Source: Apostichopus japonicus | Taxonomy: Eukaryota; Echinodermata; Holothuroidea; Aspidochirotida; Stichopodidae | Length of the DNA stretch: 62,000 nucleotides | Assembly (NCBI RefSeq): GCF_037975245.1 | Contig: NC_092564.1 | Location: 4,888,484-4,950,483 of the forward strand | Reading direction: 5' to 3' | Shown: piece by piece, positions 1 through 13,671 of the stretch | Position numbering within the stretch: position 1 is the stretch's first letter | Layout: each line of letters opens with the position of its first letter | The notes under the pieces: generated by a model | What the model was told of the DNA's origin: nothing | The model's input: only the letters and a program-made list of their open reading frames with translations | Database searches by the model: none | Position numbers and translations under genes: made by a program

Positions 1-1332
1 TTCGAATGCCGGAAGATATTCAACACTCGCTGTGGGTTGAAAGGAGAAGACTTTAAGCGATAAAACATAATGAAAATGTTTATTTAATATTTGCATCATA
101 AAAGTAATAAGAATGTAAATCTTATTGTGAGCTTATTATATATTTTTGGGTCAGCCCACTCTTACTTCAAGAGAGATTTCATTCTTTCAAGAGTGTTCAG
201 CAGTTATAAACTTAACTGGAATTATGGCAGTCTTGTCCACATGAGTATATAATCCTATCAATTTTAACTGTCAAAGAGTTAAATCACTCATTTCGATTTT
301 GTACAGCTAAATTGAAATGAAAGTCACTCTTTGATAAGGAGTGGCATCATCACGACTCTCCTAACAGAATTATCGCCCTGGATGCTCTAGAAGATAGAAT
401 TTTCACTCTTTGGAAGTAAGAACACATAATCTTTACTTTTCGAAACAATGATTTTTTAGCGCTTCATTACTTAGACGTTACTGGCCACAGGATGTTTATT
501 CGCAGACCAAAAATTTCGACCGTCGTCCATTAAAAATAATTTTGCATAGTTTAATTTCAATGTATATATATATAGCTATATGTGATGTGCCGAACGTTAA
601 ATTTAGTTTCAGGGAAAAAGTGGTGGTTCTCTAGATAAAGACCCAGTAAATAGCTAAAATCTAGACATACTTTAGCAATATATCGGGGGTAAAGGTAATT
701 CTTTAAATTTCGTCAGAAATAACGGTAAATCTGGCAAATACAAGATGGAATGTATATGGGTATTTTTTTAATTACATTGTAATACACTATGACCGTTTGT
801 AGGTCACTAGCTATCACTGATATGCTATTGTTGACAACGATTGCAAAAACGACACAACAGAAGCTTTTTAATTACTTTATCACTGGACCAAATGAATCAT
901 TTACAAGTACGTTGTCGTGGTGATTATGACGTCAGCAGTACTGCAAAACAAATGTTAATACTAATTATTATAATAAAGGCTAAAATGGGACACAAACCCA
1001 AACTATCATTTTTGGCATATAAGACAGAAAACTTTCTGAATAACAACTTCCCCTGAACAGCAAAGACATAATCTTGATCCGTTTAGAAGATGTCCTAGTT
1101 TTGATGTTTTGTCTGGGAGCTGTCATTTTTTATCTGTGTTGTCATAGTAACAATAGGATATGGCAGAATTTTATACCTCTTTGTTTTATCTTTTCATATT
1201 ATCGAGGTAGAACGTTAACAGTGATGATACTTAAAACAATGCCATGTTGCACTCGATAAACACAGAGAGCACAGTTACTATTGTATAAATGTTAGAGTTT
1301 TATACCAAAGCAAATACTGGATCGTGATATAA
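1..1332. other. No gene recognised
   Basis: AT-rich sequence on the left edge. The short open frames here begin at non-ATG codons or show no domain, splice-border or composition signal, so none is called. I see no RNA gene. Confidence 0.5.
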
Positions 1333-1470
1333 ATTGGTAGCATGTGCTATTAGGATTATACAGTAAGAACTGAGGATATGTGTAATTCCAATAAAACTAG
1401 TTTTTGAGATTTGTGGGAATTACACATATCCTAAGTTCTTACTGTAACCCTAATAGCAAATGCTACCGAT
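1333..1470. repeat. Foldback element, copy 1
   Basis: Two arms of about 57 bases face each other around a short spacer. The left arm ends in tgtgtaattcca (1379-1390) and the right arm begins near 1414 with gggaattacacatatcc. The arms carry matching blocks: ggtagcatgtgctatta against taatagcaaatgctacc, and agtaagaactgaggatat against atatcctaagttcttact. Sequence to about 1590 (fragments such as gtgtgaatcgg) is also shared with the copy at 32979-33170. I see no coding capacity. It is probably a non-autonomous foldback transposon or MITE; no target-site duplication was established. Confidence 0.75.
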
Positions 1471-1617
1471 TTATCAGATTTGTCAGCACAATCTAGTTTT
1501 TTTACTGTGGTACAAAGTTTTAAGATTTACAGTAGTTACTGTATATCTCTGTGTGAATCGGTTACATCATGCGGTATTGTCAAGAGAGTTTTAGATTCAA
1601 AATTTGCAGAAGCCATC

Positions 1618-1701
1618 TCCCCCGGGGACTTACCGTTTGTGACTGCACCCTATGGTAAGTCCCCCGGGGACTTACCATTTGTGACTGCACTCTATGGTAA
1701 G
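1618..1701. repeat. Two tandem 42-bp units, each an inverted repeat
   Basis: The unit starting tcccccggggacttacc and ending ctatggtaag occurs at 1618-1659 and 1660-1701 with two or three differences. Each unit starts with ggggacttacc and ends with ggtaag before the next tcccc, so each can fold on itself, and the joint is palindromic around cccgggg. Confidence 0.8.
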
Positions 1702-3195
1702 TCCCCTAGAGGACACGTAGATGTGACCCACTGTAGTATCCCCATGGGGGATTGTTTGAATTGTGCACACTTTGGTGTGTGGGGTGTGAGAAATTACCAA
1801 TGTTGTTGTAAAGTCGGGTGAGAGGACCTTGACCTTGAACAAGACTGTAAACCTTCAACTTTAACTGTATTATTTTACCGCACACAAACTACCCAACTTG
1901 GTTGTTGAAGCTTTCGACTGCTTTTACAAGCTAACCCCACCAAGTTCCAGGCCCCAGGGGGTCATGGAGTATAACAGACCCGAGGTGTAGGAAAACAGAT
2001 CAACGAAGCAGCTGCCCTCCCCCCCCCCCTCTCCCCCAATTGAAACATTCAATTGAACGTCTATTTACGTTGCAACACCCTTGTATATTTCTAACTTATT
2101 TTAACGCCATTGCGCAGGTTTCCAAACTACCCACATCGGTTCATATATTTCCTTCCGCTGCGCTTCTGTTAATTCATTTTTCTCGCAGTAATGAAACACT
2201 GTTCTCTATTTTGTTGAAATCTCCCAAAAGTGCCTCAAAAATTGCTTTTTGACACTTCCCCTAAGATTTGGGATAGGTGTTTTTATTTCTCCATGGTGCG
2301 TGACAGAACCAAAAGGTTAGAAATATTTATAAATAGTCACAATGATATCTTATATGAGGCTAGCATATAGCCAAAGGCCGCTATCTTAGACATATGTTTA
2401 CTCCTCTTGTGATATAGTTTATACTATTAAAGTTTGCTAATACCAACCTTTCGGCGACGTATATAGTTTCCCATCCATAGAGCACAGTTCATATCTTACT
2501 AGGAACTTCCTGAATGCAGGCGAACGGCAGATACTGTTTTATTTAACTATCTGCATTAGGTAACATTTACTTCACATGTGAATAGTTCAGATGTTTTTGA
2601 AGGCATTTCCTTTTCGCAAGCAATCCCCCTATGCTATAAGGTGTTCCATTATAACAGTTTTGTGACATTTTTCCATTTTTTTCCTTCATAATCTCTTCAC
2701 CGTGATATATGACGCAATGATACACGTTTCACTCATATTCTCCATATTAGAAAACACACTTCCTTGCAAAACGTACGTTCACGTATAATTATTCAACATA
2801 GGCCTATTTTTTTTTTACACCTGATCGATAAGCTCAACTCGATCGAAAATTTATAATGACATTTCAATATAAACTTCAAGATCATGCCAGTGAAAACCGT
2901 GCTAGATTTTGCAGGCAGTCAACAAGATTTTAACACCAGGCAATCCCCTGAGGTTAATTTCAGAATGATTGCTTTCTGTGCCAAATTTGAAAGCTGTATT
3001 AGCATTGTTTATGGCTGAGTTAATAGCAGCTGCAATCAACGAAAACTTGGAATATTTAGACATACATCGTATGGGGTTATACGCAATCACTAGATAACCT
3101 ACAAGAGAACTGTATAATATAATCTTCTTGAATTGGTGTCGATTGATTTTATATATCAGCGGTCGTCGTCTTCGTCGTCGTCGTGGTCGTCGTCA
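1702..3195. other. No gene recognised
   Basis: Non-coding-looking sequence with a C tract near 2017-2030 and a T tract near 2807. No exon with a credible splice pair or family signature was seen on either strand. Confidence 0.5.
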
Positions 3196-4437
<1,242 letters not shown>

Positions 4438-5199
4438 ATCATTCCTGGTTCAACATTTACTTTCCCTAATATCCAGTATATGCATTCCACGTGATTAGTC
4501 CATGCCCTTTGGTGACTGTTTGTATTTCATGGTTCAATTCAAAGAGATGGCAATGCAGTTTTCATCCGATGTCCTGAATCCCAAACTGTAGCAGAACTCA
4601 TGCTTACGCGACAGAGGCCTAATTCCATTCGCAATAAATCGGGTTTGTCATTGTTTGTCATTACAGCTCACGTAGATTAATTTATGCCAACTATACCGAG
4701 GAGGATGTAACGTTACATCATACATCTTTTCTAATCCTCTCAAACCGTCCCCCATCTCATCCCACCTCACCCCACCCCACCTACATTTGAATTATCCAGT
4801 CGAGAAAAGCTGGATTTCCGCAGGGAACTAAATCTCTAAACAACAAATGCTCTGACACCTTTGTAATGAAACTTTTTTTTTTCGGTCAGAGGTCACTACA
4901 GAAATGGTTGCAATGATGTGTCGAGGGAATGTTTTCTTTTTTGTATGCTTCTCTTCCTATTTTCATTTATCTTCATTTCGGTTTCTCTTGCTTGTTTCTT
5001 TCTATCAGTTTGGCCCACTGCAGTTTTGAAACGAGAAGTAACAACGCCACAAACATACTTTACAGACCGGCAAAACCTGTCGGCTTTATCCCTTCTCTCC
5101 TCCCATCCTCTCCCTCCCACCCCACCCCTAACCACCCACCGCACCCTCCCGAACTATAACAGAATGTTTCATAAAGAATATTTTCCCCCCTATCCTTGC
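4438..5199. other. No gene recognised
   Basis: Mixed sequence with pyrimidine-rich stretches (4737-4790, 5095-5150). No exon or RNA gene could be supported. Confidence 0.45.
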
Positions 5200-5454
5200 G
5201 TAATAATCATAGGCGTAGGAGCCTCATTTGATTTGGGGGGGGCTGTAACGACTTGCCCGAAAAATATAACCAAAATTTTTTCGCGCGCTCCGCGCGCGTT
5301 CTACATGTTAATGTGCATATCATATAGGCATCCATCAGTTACTACACCTGCCAATAACATAAAATCATTTTTCGTGTTATTACCCTTCTATATTGGTTAT
5401 AATTATTGGGGAAGTCCTTACAATAATAATGATAATAATATCAGTTTAACCATT

Positions 5455-6495
5455 GAAAAACACATTGCAAATTATTATTCTTTTTTCAGTAGGTGCCAGT
5501 GGCGGAGCGAGGGGTATTGGGACAGGGGGGGGGGGGAAGAGAATGGGTCTGTAGGGGTGCTTTTGACACTATCTAAGCGGAGCGCCACCGCAGGTTGGCG
5601 CGGAGCGTACAGAAATTTTTGAGTAAAGATACTCCCTAGATCGCCGGAAATGACCCTTTCCGGGCCTTGCTAATTTGCAGAAAAATGAAGGATAAATAAG
5701 TGTCATCGCCATTTGTCAGAAAATTGCACCAACAAAATGTGAAAAATGTCAATAGGTATTTGAGAGCGCAATAAAAAAGTCGATAATCGCGAATAAGAAA
5801 AAAGTGAAAGCTGAAAAGGGCGCCATCAGTCCATTTGAGTCCGTCAGGGGTCATCGCCCATGGACGCTCTGCCACTGGTAGGTGCCCGAAAAATTCTCAG
5901 CATATTGCCCAAATTTTCACCAAAAAAATTGGAAAAAAATGCAAACTATTATTCTTTCAGTAGGTGCCCGAAAACATTCTCAGCATATTGCCCGAATTTT
6001 CACCAAAATATTTGAAAAACACATTGCAAATTATTCTTCTTTCAATAGGTGCTCGAAAACTTCTCAGCATAGACCTATTGCCCGAATTTTCACCAAAAAA
6101 TTGAAAAACACATTGCAAATTATTATTCTTCCAGTAGGTGTCCGAAAAATTCTCAGCATATTGCCCAGATTTTCACCAAAAAAATTGAAAAAATGCAAGT
6201 TATTATTCTTTCAGTAGGTGCCCGAAAAAATTCTCAGCATATTGCCCGAATTTTCACCAAAATATTTGAAAAACACATTGCAAATTATTCTTCTTTCAGT
6301 AGGTGCTCGAAAACTTCTCAGCATAGGCCTATTGCCCAAATTTTCACCAAAAAATTGAAAAACACATTGCAAATTATGATTCTTTCAGTAGATGCCCGAA
6401 TAATTCTCAGCATATTCCCGAATTTTTACAAAAAAAACCCAAGAAAAACATATTGCATATTATTATTCTTCCAGTAGGTGCCCGAAAAATTCTCA
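5455..6495 (+). repeat. Tandem array of units of about 85 bp inside the hAT-like element
   Basis: The block ttctcagcatattgcccgaa, then ttttcaccaaaa, acattgcaaattattattct and tcagtaggtgc, recurs about seven times with small indels; taggtg or a close variant appears near 5490, 5880, 5963, 6047, 6137, 6216, 6300, 6388 and 6475. The first unit is split by the nested element. Open frames of 90-110 codons here just translate the repeat. Confidence 0.9.
5497..5877. mobile_element. Nested hAT-like MITE (target duplication gtaggtgc)
   Basis: The left end is cagtggcggagcg and the right end cgctctgccactg. The flanking 8-bp duplication gtaggtgc is exact (5489-5496 and 5878-5885). It interrupts one unit of the tandem array of the surrounding element, so it arrived after the array formed. 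The internal segment tctaagcggagcgccacc with ggttggcgcggagcgtac also occurs near 51642 and 52728 and, inverted, near 37010, which defines a family. Confidence 0.9.
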
Positions 6496-6584
6496 GCATA
6501 TTGCCCGAATTTTCACCCAAAAAAATTGTTGGGGGGGCTGCAGCCCCCCCCAGCCCCCCCGCCTCCTACGCCTATGGTAATAAT

Positions 6585-9140
6585 CCATCTTCGATATACA
6601 ATTATCAATATCAACTTTGTAAGTTATCAATATACTGCGTGGACTTACAGGCTGGTCCATTCGACACTTTACAAACATACAATGTAGAACAGCTGAAAAA
6701 GTCTCAACACGTCTAACCTATAACGGAAATTAACCTTACTTCTGATTTTTACATAATTTGAAAGCCAACGCAAATGTTTCCAAAATTTCACGTCAATCGC
6801 CTTGGTTGAATCAAATTTGCCTCAATTTTTTACTCTCTTTTAACCACGAAAAATCAAAGGAGAAAACATTGCTATTTGGCGATAATTGGAAGCAATATAA
6901 AAAAAAAATGATGATTTCAAAGTTTGAAGAAATCCCTCCAAAAATTTCAGCATTTTCGTATGATATCATAATTGTTTGATTTAAGTTCGGCTTTCCTTAG
7001 ATTCCGCAAAACACTTTTCTAACGCATACCGTACTTCTGTTTTTCTTATACTATAGTTCTTTAAAGAAAGAAATCCTAAAACTCATGCAATCAGAAAAAA
7101 AATTGTTAACCGACTCACATGAATGACTTTAATATATTAAATTTAATTATCAAAACTTTCAAATCCGTTACTGTTGGTTGATCATGTTACATTTGTTCTC
7201 TAGTTTGGATATTACTTTCTCAATAAATGTAACATTTTCTTTATTATTCTGGGTAACCGAGACTACTCTATAAGTAATTGCAATTTTCTTAATGGTTACT
7301 TGCGTGGTCTCATTTCTGCAAGTAGGATATAGTGACCCAATTGACTTTCTTGCCACTGAAAAGTTATCATCTCGTAAATTTGATATACGTCATGCAGCGA
7401 TGTAACAACATGTTGTAACATAGCAACGTAAAACCTTTGGTTTATATTCACATTCTATTTCAAATGACCTAATTAGCTTTATATGCAGTGTGTCCTGTCG
7501 AGACAGCTAAAGCGAATATGATATTACCGTGTACCATATAAGCTTTTGAGGCTATATACTCTTCTTCTATAGTCCTGCTATATTGGAAGTTGTAACGGTA
7601 TATGAACGAGAAGGAGATGTGCTTATAGAGGTGCTATTACATGACACGATCCGGAAGTGGCACGCATGCGTAGTTCGTGCATCAAACGGCAGGCTGCCTC
7701 TTGTCTGAGAATCACCCCAAAATTCATTCCTTTCTGGATCAAATTGTACACACTAAAGCTAATCAATAGTGCAATCTCATGTAATTCCACAATTTCATGT
7801 GATGGAGGGGGGGCGGGGGGGGGGGAGGTACTGAATAGTTATTTTCAACAGTTCAGTTCCAAGCCTGAAGCTATTTGCTTTCCTTTGGTAACGTGTCTCG
7901 TATAAGGAACGCCAAATGTTGGGTCTGGTAAAGTGTAACCATGCAAATGCATGTGGTCTGCACAAAGAAAAGCGCTATTCCAGTGGCTGAAGTTGATTGC
8001 TTAACAAAGTTCCTGGAAATTTTTCGAAAAACAGCTACAGCCTTATCATAATATGAATAAATAATGTCGATCTAATTTTCAAATTGAATTAAATTTCCGC
8101 GAGAATGTGTCGCCATCATGACAGTAGTAAAAGATGTCACAAATTTGGCAAGTGAACGAACTTTCTTTGTAATACTTACATTACTTATGCTTACAGGACA
8201 CAGAACATTGCTTTTTTATGTTATTCAAATAACATAGAATATTGAAAAAAACTGTCGAAAGATTTTACATTTCAAGGACAAAACAACAAAACGTTATAGC
8301 AATAGGAAAGCTAAAAGTCATTGAAGAAATATCTGGTATAAGCTAATTAGTAACCATGTTATGAATACCTGCTGGGAATAATTATAAAAGTGGCCTACGT
8401 CATAGTGCGTAAGCTTATGTACAACGAAATATATTTATAACAAAGAGATTTTTGTCCGCGGGAGCCCAAAAGTTTTATCCGGGTTGTTGTTTATTCAGTT
8501 TGACTCTTCAAAGAATTATCCTCATCAATTAGTAGACAAATAATCACCTCAGATCTGATGGAAATGCCTTTGAGGGTGGCAATGTACATGGTTGCTCGTT
8601 ATTGCTTGATAATTAGTCGCGACCAACCTTTGAGTTTCCAGCATAGGCTATTTGACGTAAATACCAGTGCAAACAGACAAACATACAAACAGACGAACAG
8701 AGAAACATACGAACAGACAAACAAATAAAAATGATTCACATTCATTCAAAATTTCGCAAATGGAAGGAAGTGCTTATTATTTCCAGTAAAATGCTAAATG
8801 CAGGAAGAAACAACATCAACTAAAAGAAGAACAAAATGCAACCCCCCCCCAAAAAAAAAAACCACTTTGATTTTGTTATAATTTCAATTTGGATGTTAAA
8901 ATGCAGATTTGTTTCTTTCAAGAATGAAATATTAAGTCGATGGATGCTATGTATTTATTTGCTTTAACAAATACATGACATCTTATTATGCAGGTTAGGC
9001 CCATGCAGTGTTATATATATTTGTTCGTAATAATATACTATCACGCGCTCTTTTGATTTGTAACTTTTGCGCACTGTATGTCAGATCCAATCTGGTTGCA
9101 GGTTCTCATCTACAGACGCTTTCACACACACACACACATG
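6585..9140. other. No gene recognised
   Basis: AT-rich, with a G tract at 7806-7830, an ACAGACAAACATACAA-type minisatellite around 8672-8733, and a C then A homopolymer junction near 8842. No coding exon could be supported. Confidence 0.5.
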
Positions 9141-9315
9141 TTTGTATTACATTCAGACCGAGGACCCCATTGTATTTTCCATTGTTAAAATCCACGTACC
9201 CTAACCTTAACAATACCCCATACAATAGAATTCTTCCGAGGACGTGGTGATTCTTTAGAAATCACAACCGAGGACCTGGAATTGTTTTGTTCAAGTCCTC
9301 GGTCAGAATACAAAA
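9141..9315. mobile_element. Short inverted-repeat element with accgaggac termini
   Basis: The left end tttgtatt...accgaggac (9141-9165, with a few extra bases) faces gtcctcggtcagaatacaaa (9296-9315). Two further ccgaggac blocks lie inside, at 9236 and 9268. It has no coding capacity and lies beside CA-rich microsatellites. It is probably a MITE; no target duplication was resolved. Confidence 0.6.
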
Positions 9316-10714
9316 CAAACGCACACATGCACACACACACATCCAATTCATTTGCAACTCGCTTTGCATTCCGAACATAAATTGGAGTCTGTCAACATTG
9401 CTTTGGGGAATAGTGATATACCTGGTAAAGTTCCGACGAAAATGAAATGATTTTGTTTAAGCACAAAGTAACATATCGATATCTGTTACACTTCTCAGTA
9501 AAGTTATTAAACAGGAGTATAACATGTAGCAGAAAACTCCTTTAAAGTAGAATGGTGATGATGTCTATATGCCTCTGAATCATGTCAAGCTCATTAGTTA
9601 TGAGTTTCATATTTGTATAAAATAATTACTCTATTTGAAAGTTACGAGTAATTCTCATTACTATATATAGACAAACATAGCACCGCAAGGTAAACTAGAA
9701 ACACCTTTTATATACTGCATTAACATATGAAATATACAGAATATCCTTGAGGATATGCAACACTCACTCCTCGTGTGTTTTCACGTGCGCATGTGTGATG
9801 GTGCATATACGCCCCCGTGTATTTGAGTGTAGCATACTTATCCTAACATACAACCTGCACTTATATATACTGTGCTTTGATTAAATGGTCCTACACTATT
9901 TCACTATGAAGGTATTTTCACTTTTTGTTTCTCAAAGACATTAGTTACATGCCCCTTTGATTGTTTCAACTTTATACAGTAACTTCTCGTCAGTGATAAT
10001 GGCTCTAAAGTGCAGCATGGAATAATGCTAAATTGCTTCAGAGGTTTATCTTATCAAACTTGTCACCACCTTTCAACGGTACATAATAAATTCTCTATAT
10101 ATTTTGGTCTCATCATCTGCATCGATGAAAAATCTTTGTATCCCTCTTGTATTATTATTCCTTGGGAACTGAGCTCATATATAGTAGTTCACTTCCCGTA
10201 TTAAACTTTAATACCTTTGTTCTTCCCGTTAGTTTGATATATCTTCTTAATTTTTAATTAGTAAAGCGACTTTGATAATTGTGAACATATTCTCAGAGGA
10301 CAAATTATCCTTGGAAAGATATCAAGAAATATATTTGCAAAATACGAAAGGCGCTTTATGATGAGGCGTATCCGATGAGAAGCGGAGTCCTTCGGTATTA
10401 AAGGCGATATCGCTCGTAGACTTTTTTTGAGGGCGCTGGCATTATCGAGGTTTCAGCGAGGTTTAATGGGACCCCTAAAACTCACGTGACCTCGGTGGCA
10501 AATTTAGATCAGTGAATAGCACAGGCAAGCGTATGCGTAACAAGCCCGTACCCATGCACACATAATGTTATAGCACAGCATTTCAGATTATTGTACTGTT
10601 TACCGCAAAGGATTTTCGTACGCGATAGTTTGTTGTTTGTGTGCCTTTTGAGTAAAGAATACTGTACGATTTTCGTACAAATACATTCGATTAGACTAGA
10701 GTATAGTGACAATC
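9316..10714. other. No gene recognised; upstream flank of the three-exon gene
   Basis: AT-rich sequence without supported features. From about 10330 the GC content rises before the first exon of the gene that starts near 10715, which could mark a promoter or 5' UTR, but no specific element can be named. Confidence 0.35.
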
Positions 10715-10994
10715 ATGGAAAAGGGATCAGGGCAAGGAGAATCGGGCGAAAGAAAACGACCTTATCCTGGAACGAGCGTATAGGTTCAAGTGGAGGAAAG
10801 CCATTGTTGCATGGACCTGACAAAAACAGCAGTGCAAAGGAACAACAGCGACGAAGAGATGCCACGAAGATCTATCTTCTACGTTCCTACGTAAACTGGC
10901 AAATGGAGAAAGAACTCTACAAACATGTCCACGATTTGACTTCTGTTAGCAACGCAGATTTCGCAGAACATTTGCTTCAGGATCACACAAAAAG
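10715..10994 (+). CDS. Exon 1 of an unrecognised three-exon gene
   Basis: I do not recognise the family. From about 10783 the frame encodes a basic, hydrophilic segment with KPLLHGPDKN, KEQQRRRDATKIYLLRSYVN and NADFAEHLLQDH, looking like a soluble, possibly nuclear protein. The 3' border is a good donor (aaaag then gtaatg at 10995) in phase 2, matching the next exon. The start is uncertain. ATG at 10715 opens a plausible hydrophilic N-terminus (MEKGSGQGESGER, then KRPYPGTSV) but meets TAG at 10781, whereas the downstream frame is open further upstream, where it reads like untranslated sequence. The two parts would join if TA near 10780 were absent, so this may be a recent frameshift, an assembly error or a pseudogene. 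Confidence 0.6.
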
Positions 10995-13381
10995 GTAATG
11001 ATTTGCTAAGCTAGGCTAAAACTGTATAGGGTAATACTAGTACATAGTAGTACTACAGGGTATTGTCCTAGGTAACTGTCAGTATTGCGAAGTACAGAAA
11101 ACTGCAAAGTTCGGACACCCCTAAGAAATACACGATTTCACCATGATAACCTACAAGCGAAAGCCAATATCACTAAAAACTAGGAAGCTACAGTTATTTC
11201 CTCTCCAAAATGACCCGTGCGCAAGTATGTACGTACATATCTGTCAATAAAATGAAGATAGTTTTTGGGGTATTTTAAGGCTTAGGTGTTCGAACTTCGC
11301 AGTGTCTATGCTATTGTATTTGTAACATACATGATTTGATGAGCCTAGGCTTTGTAACTAGGCCTATCATTCATTATTTTTCCAATGGACCTAGCGTATG
11401 CTAACCTTATCATACTTATCCTAGCACAAAATAGCAGTAAGTTGTATTACTGAGTCATCATCATCACTGTTTGTGAATGCTTGTCATGAGGATACTGTAT
11501 AGGCCGTTTCTTACGACTAGTCGTAACAATTATAAACTATTCTTACGACAAAGGCAAATTCAAGTGCAGTAAATAAAGCAACTGCGCATGTAGTAGAGGT
11601 AACCCTAAACATAACCCTAACCCTAACCGGAAGTTATTGTTACTCATCGTCGTAAAATTAGTACTCCTAATCATAAAAATAGCAACTGCCCATGCGTAGT
11701 CGGAAATTATTCTTACGACTAGTTGTAAGAATAGCCACTTTGTACTGTATACAGTTAAAAATTAAAATATCCTTCCTAAAGAAGACTCACAGGGACTGGG
11801 GGTCTTTAGTTTCACTCCTCATATTTATGCCATGGAAAGCTGGGCCTTCTCATCACCAAAAAGTAAACTGTTTTTGCCTCAACAAATTGATGGAAATATA
11901 TTTTCTAACCACTAGGCCTAGGTGATCTGTTCATCCCCACCCCCTCCAGGTTCTAAATTGTTATCAGCTGTCCTTGTTTGAAGAATAATTCTTGTGAATG
12001 AGCATTTGAAAGAAAAGCCTCACCTATGCCCAGTCATAATTAACTGGGCATATAACATAGGAGTAAGGCCTATAGTATTAGTAATAAGTAATCAGAATTT
12101 AGTGTTCATAGTAACTGTATTCCCTAATTTTGTAATATACACCAGTGAGGAAGGCCTACTGTGCTGTACAAGTACAACCACATGGACCTGCAATTTTTCC
12201 TATAAAAATAATACATCTACATAAATAATTTAGAATCACTCCTAACTGATTCACATGTTTTCACACCGCTGCGTATGCAACTAGACCTTAGGTTTTTCTA
12301 AGGTCAGCCACAGCCAGCATATATGCAATCAAGTTTTAATGGTTCATTTGGGCAACAGGGTGTTATACTGTTATCTACTGACTGTCTGTCCAATATTCCA
12401 GCAATCATGTGTACATATCTGTGTTTGGGATTTTTGAAGGAACCCAACTGCTATGCAAGAAGTTAGGTAAATTAGCCTCACAAATTGAGGGACCATATTA
12501 GTACATATAGCTATACCTATATAAACCTTTATATAGCCATGCCTGGAGGTAAGAAAGTACCAGTTTTTTTTTTGCGTGTAGGCCTGATGCTCATACTTTA
12601 TGATGCTGTGCTAAGTTATCATATTTTTTATATATAGTCAGTATATACTATGCTTGTTTTTGTTCAGCTTCTTGTGAATGATCTGATGTTTAGTGTTCAA
12701 AAATTATAATATCTATTAAATTTGGTGGCCGAAACTATCTCTTGTGGAGAGTAATCTAGCGTTAAATTAATGGTAGTCTGAAATCAAGCTATTCATGTGT
12801 AAACAGGAATTTTTCACAATGGTGGGCTTATGTCATGGTGTAAGCTACAGTAGCATCTCAATTCTCACTCATGAAACCAACTGCTCACATAAACAGGAAG
12901 TTTACACAGTAGGTAAATAATGAGTGTACATCAAACTCTCATCAAAAGACTGGACATCTTTTAGCGATATGAAACCAATCAGTTCACTAAGACAGGAAGT
13001 TTACATAGTAAATTTTACATTGACATGTGAGCTCAAGTTGTTGGGCAAGCAGTTGGGCAACACAAAATTATCCTTACAATTCTTGAAAGGTACCGCGGTT
13101 TATGGATATGTTGAAGAAGAGTATGAAAGAATATCTCATCCTTATCTGGGTTTAAATCAATGTGGGTTAACAATATGTTATTATTGAAATATGCCTAAGT
13201 GTTTGTTTGTTACTTTTCTCTTTCATATTTTTTCTTGGGTAGGTATGATAAAAACATGTATGTTTGTAATGATTTGGTCATTACCAGATTCATTATGCAT
13301 ACAATTAAGCTTGGGGTGTACAGTAAAATTACTATTTCAGTTATATGATTTACGGACAATTTTTTTGGTTTCATTGTATAG
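10995..13381 (+). other. Intron 1 of the three-exon gene
   Basis: GT at 10995 and AG at 13380-13381. It contains the palindrome-ended MITE at 11502-11736 and otherwise AT-rich sequence. No further exon was recognised inside it. Confidence 0.5.
11502..11736. mobile_element. MITE with palindromic termini
   Basis: The left end ggccgtttcttacgactagt runs into cgtaa, and the right end contains ttacgactagttgtaagaat then agcc; the ends are inverted copies of each other over about 25 bases. The left terminus contains a perfect 16-bp palindrome, ttacgactagtcgtaa (11511-11526), and the right a near-perfect one (11711-11730). The body includes a short aaccctaaccctaacc stretch (11613-11628) and no ORF. 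Confidence 0.65.
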
Positions 13382-13482
13382 GTTTCAAATGCATCTTTTC
13401 CGGAAAGATGCTGAAAGTCAAACAGAGGCATTCTCAGCAGCTGTCACCACAGAAAGATCAGTTGACACTCAGAAAGGAGAAG
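13382..13482 (+). CDS. Exon 2 of the unrecognised three-exon gene
   Basis: The acceptor ends at tatag (13381) and the donor starts at gtaaat (13483). The leading base completes the split codon from exon 1 (ag + g), and the exon encodes a polar segment beginning RFQMHLFRKDAESQTEAFSA, leaving a phase 1 end that fits exon 3. Ser, Thr, Glu and Gln are frequent and no domain is apparent. Both borders agree in phase with the neighbouring exons, which is the main reason to accept it. Confidence 0.65.
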
Positions 13483-13671
13483 GTAAATTTATATGTTTAT
13501 CCTTGCATGAATTACAGACTGGAAGAGCAGTGCTAATCTTATCTGATCTGATGTGATCAGAAAAATAATACAATTTCATTCTCATTTAATTCCAAAAGAA
13601 AAGAAAAAAATGGTAGCATATTGCTCATCCACTAAAAAGCATACATGTGTATTGAAAATTTATAAAAGTAA

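Larger units (their letters stand above)
5208..6576. mobile_element. hAT-like non-autonomous element with 8-bp target duplication
   Basis: Terminal inverted repeats are perfect over 14 bases: cataggcgtaggag on the left and ctcctacgcctatg on the right. The flanks carry an identical 8-bp duplication, gtaataat, at 5200-5207 and 6577-6584. An 8-bp duplication with a GGCGTAG-type terminus fits the hAT superfamily; the superfamily assignment is inference. No transposase frame is visible. The body holds G/C tracts near each end, an array of units of about 85 bp, and a second element of the same type at 5497-5877. Confidence 0.88.

Noticed and set aside
5882-6716. Several 87-111 codon frames
   Set aside because: Translate the tandem units of about 85 bp inside the hAT-like element.
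11601-11628. Telomere-like aaccctaaccctaacc
   Set aside because: Only two or three repeats, located inside a MITE; not an interstitial telomere.
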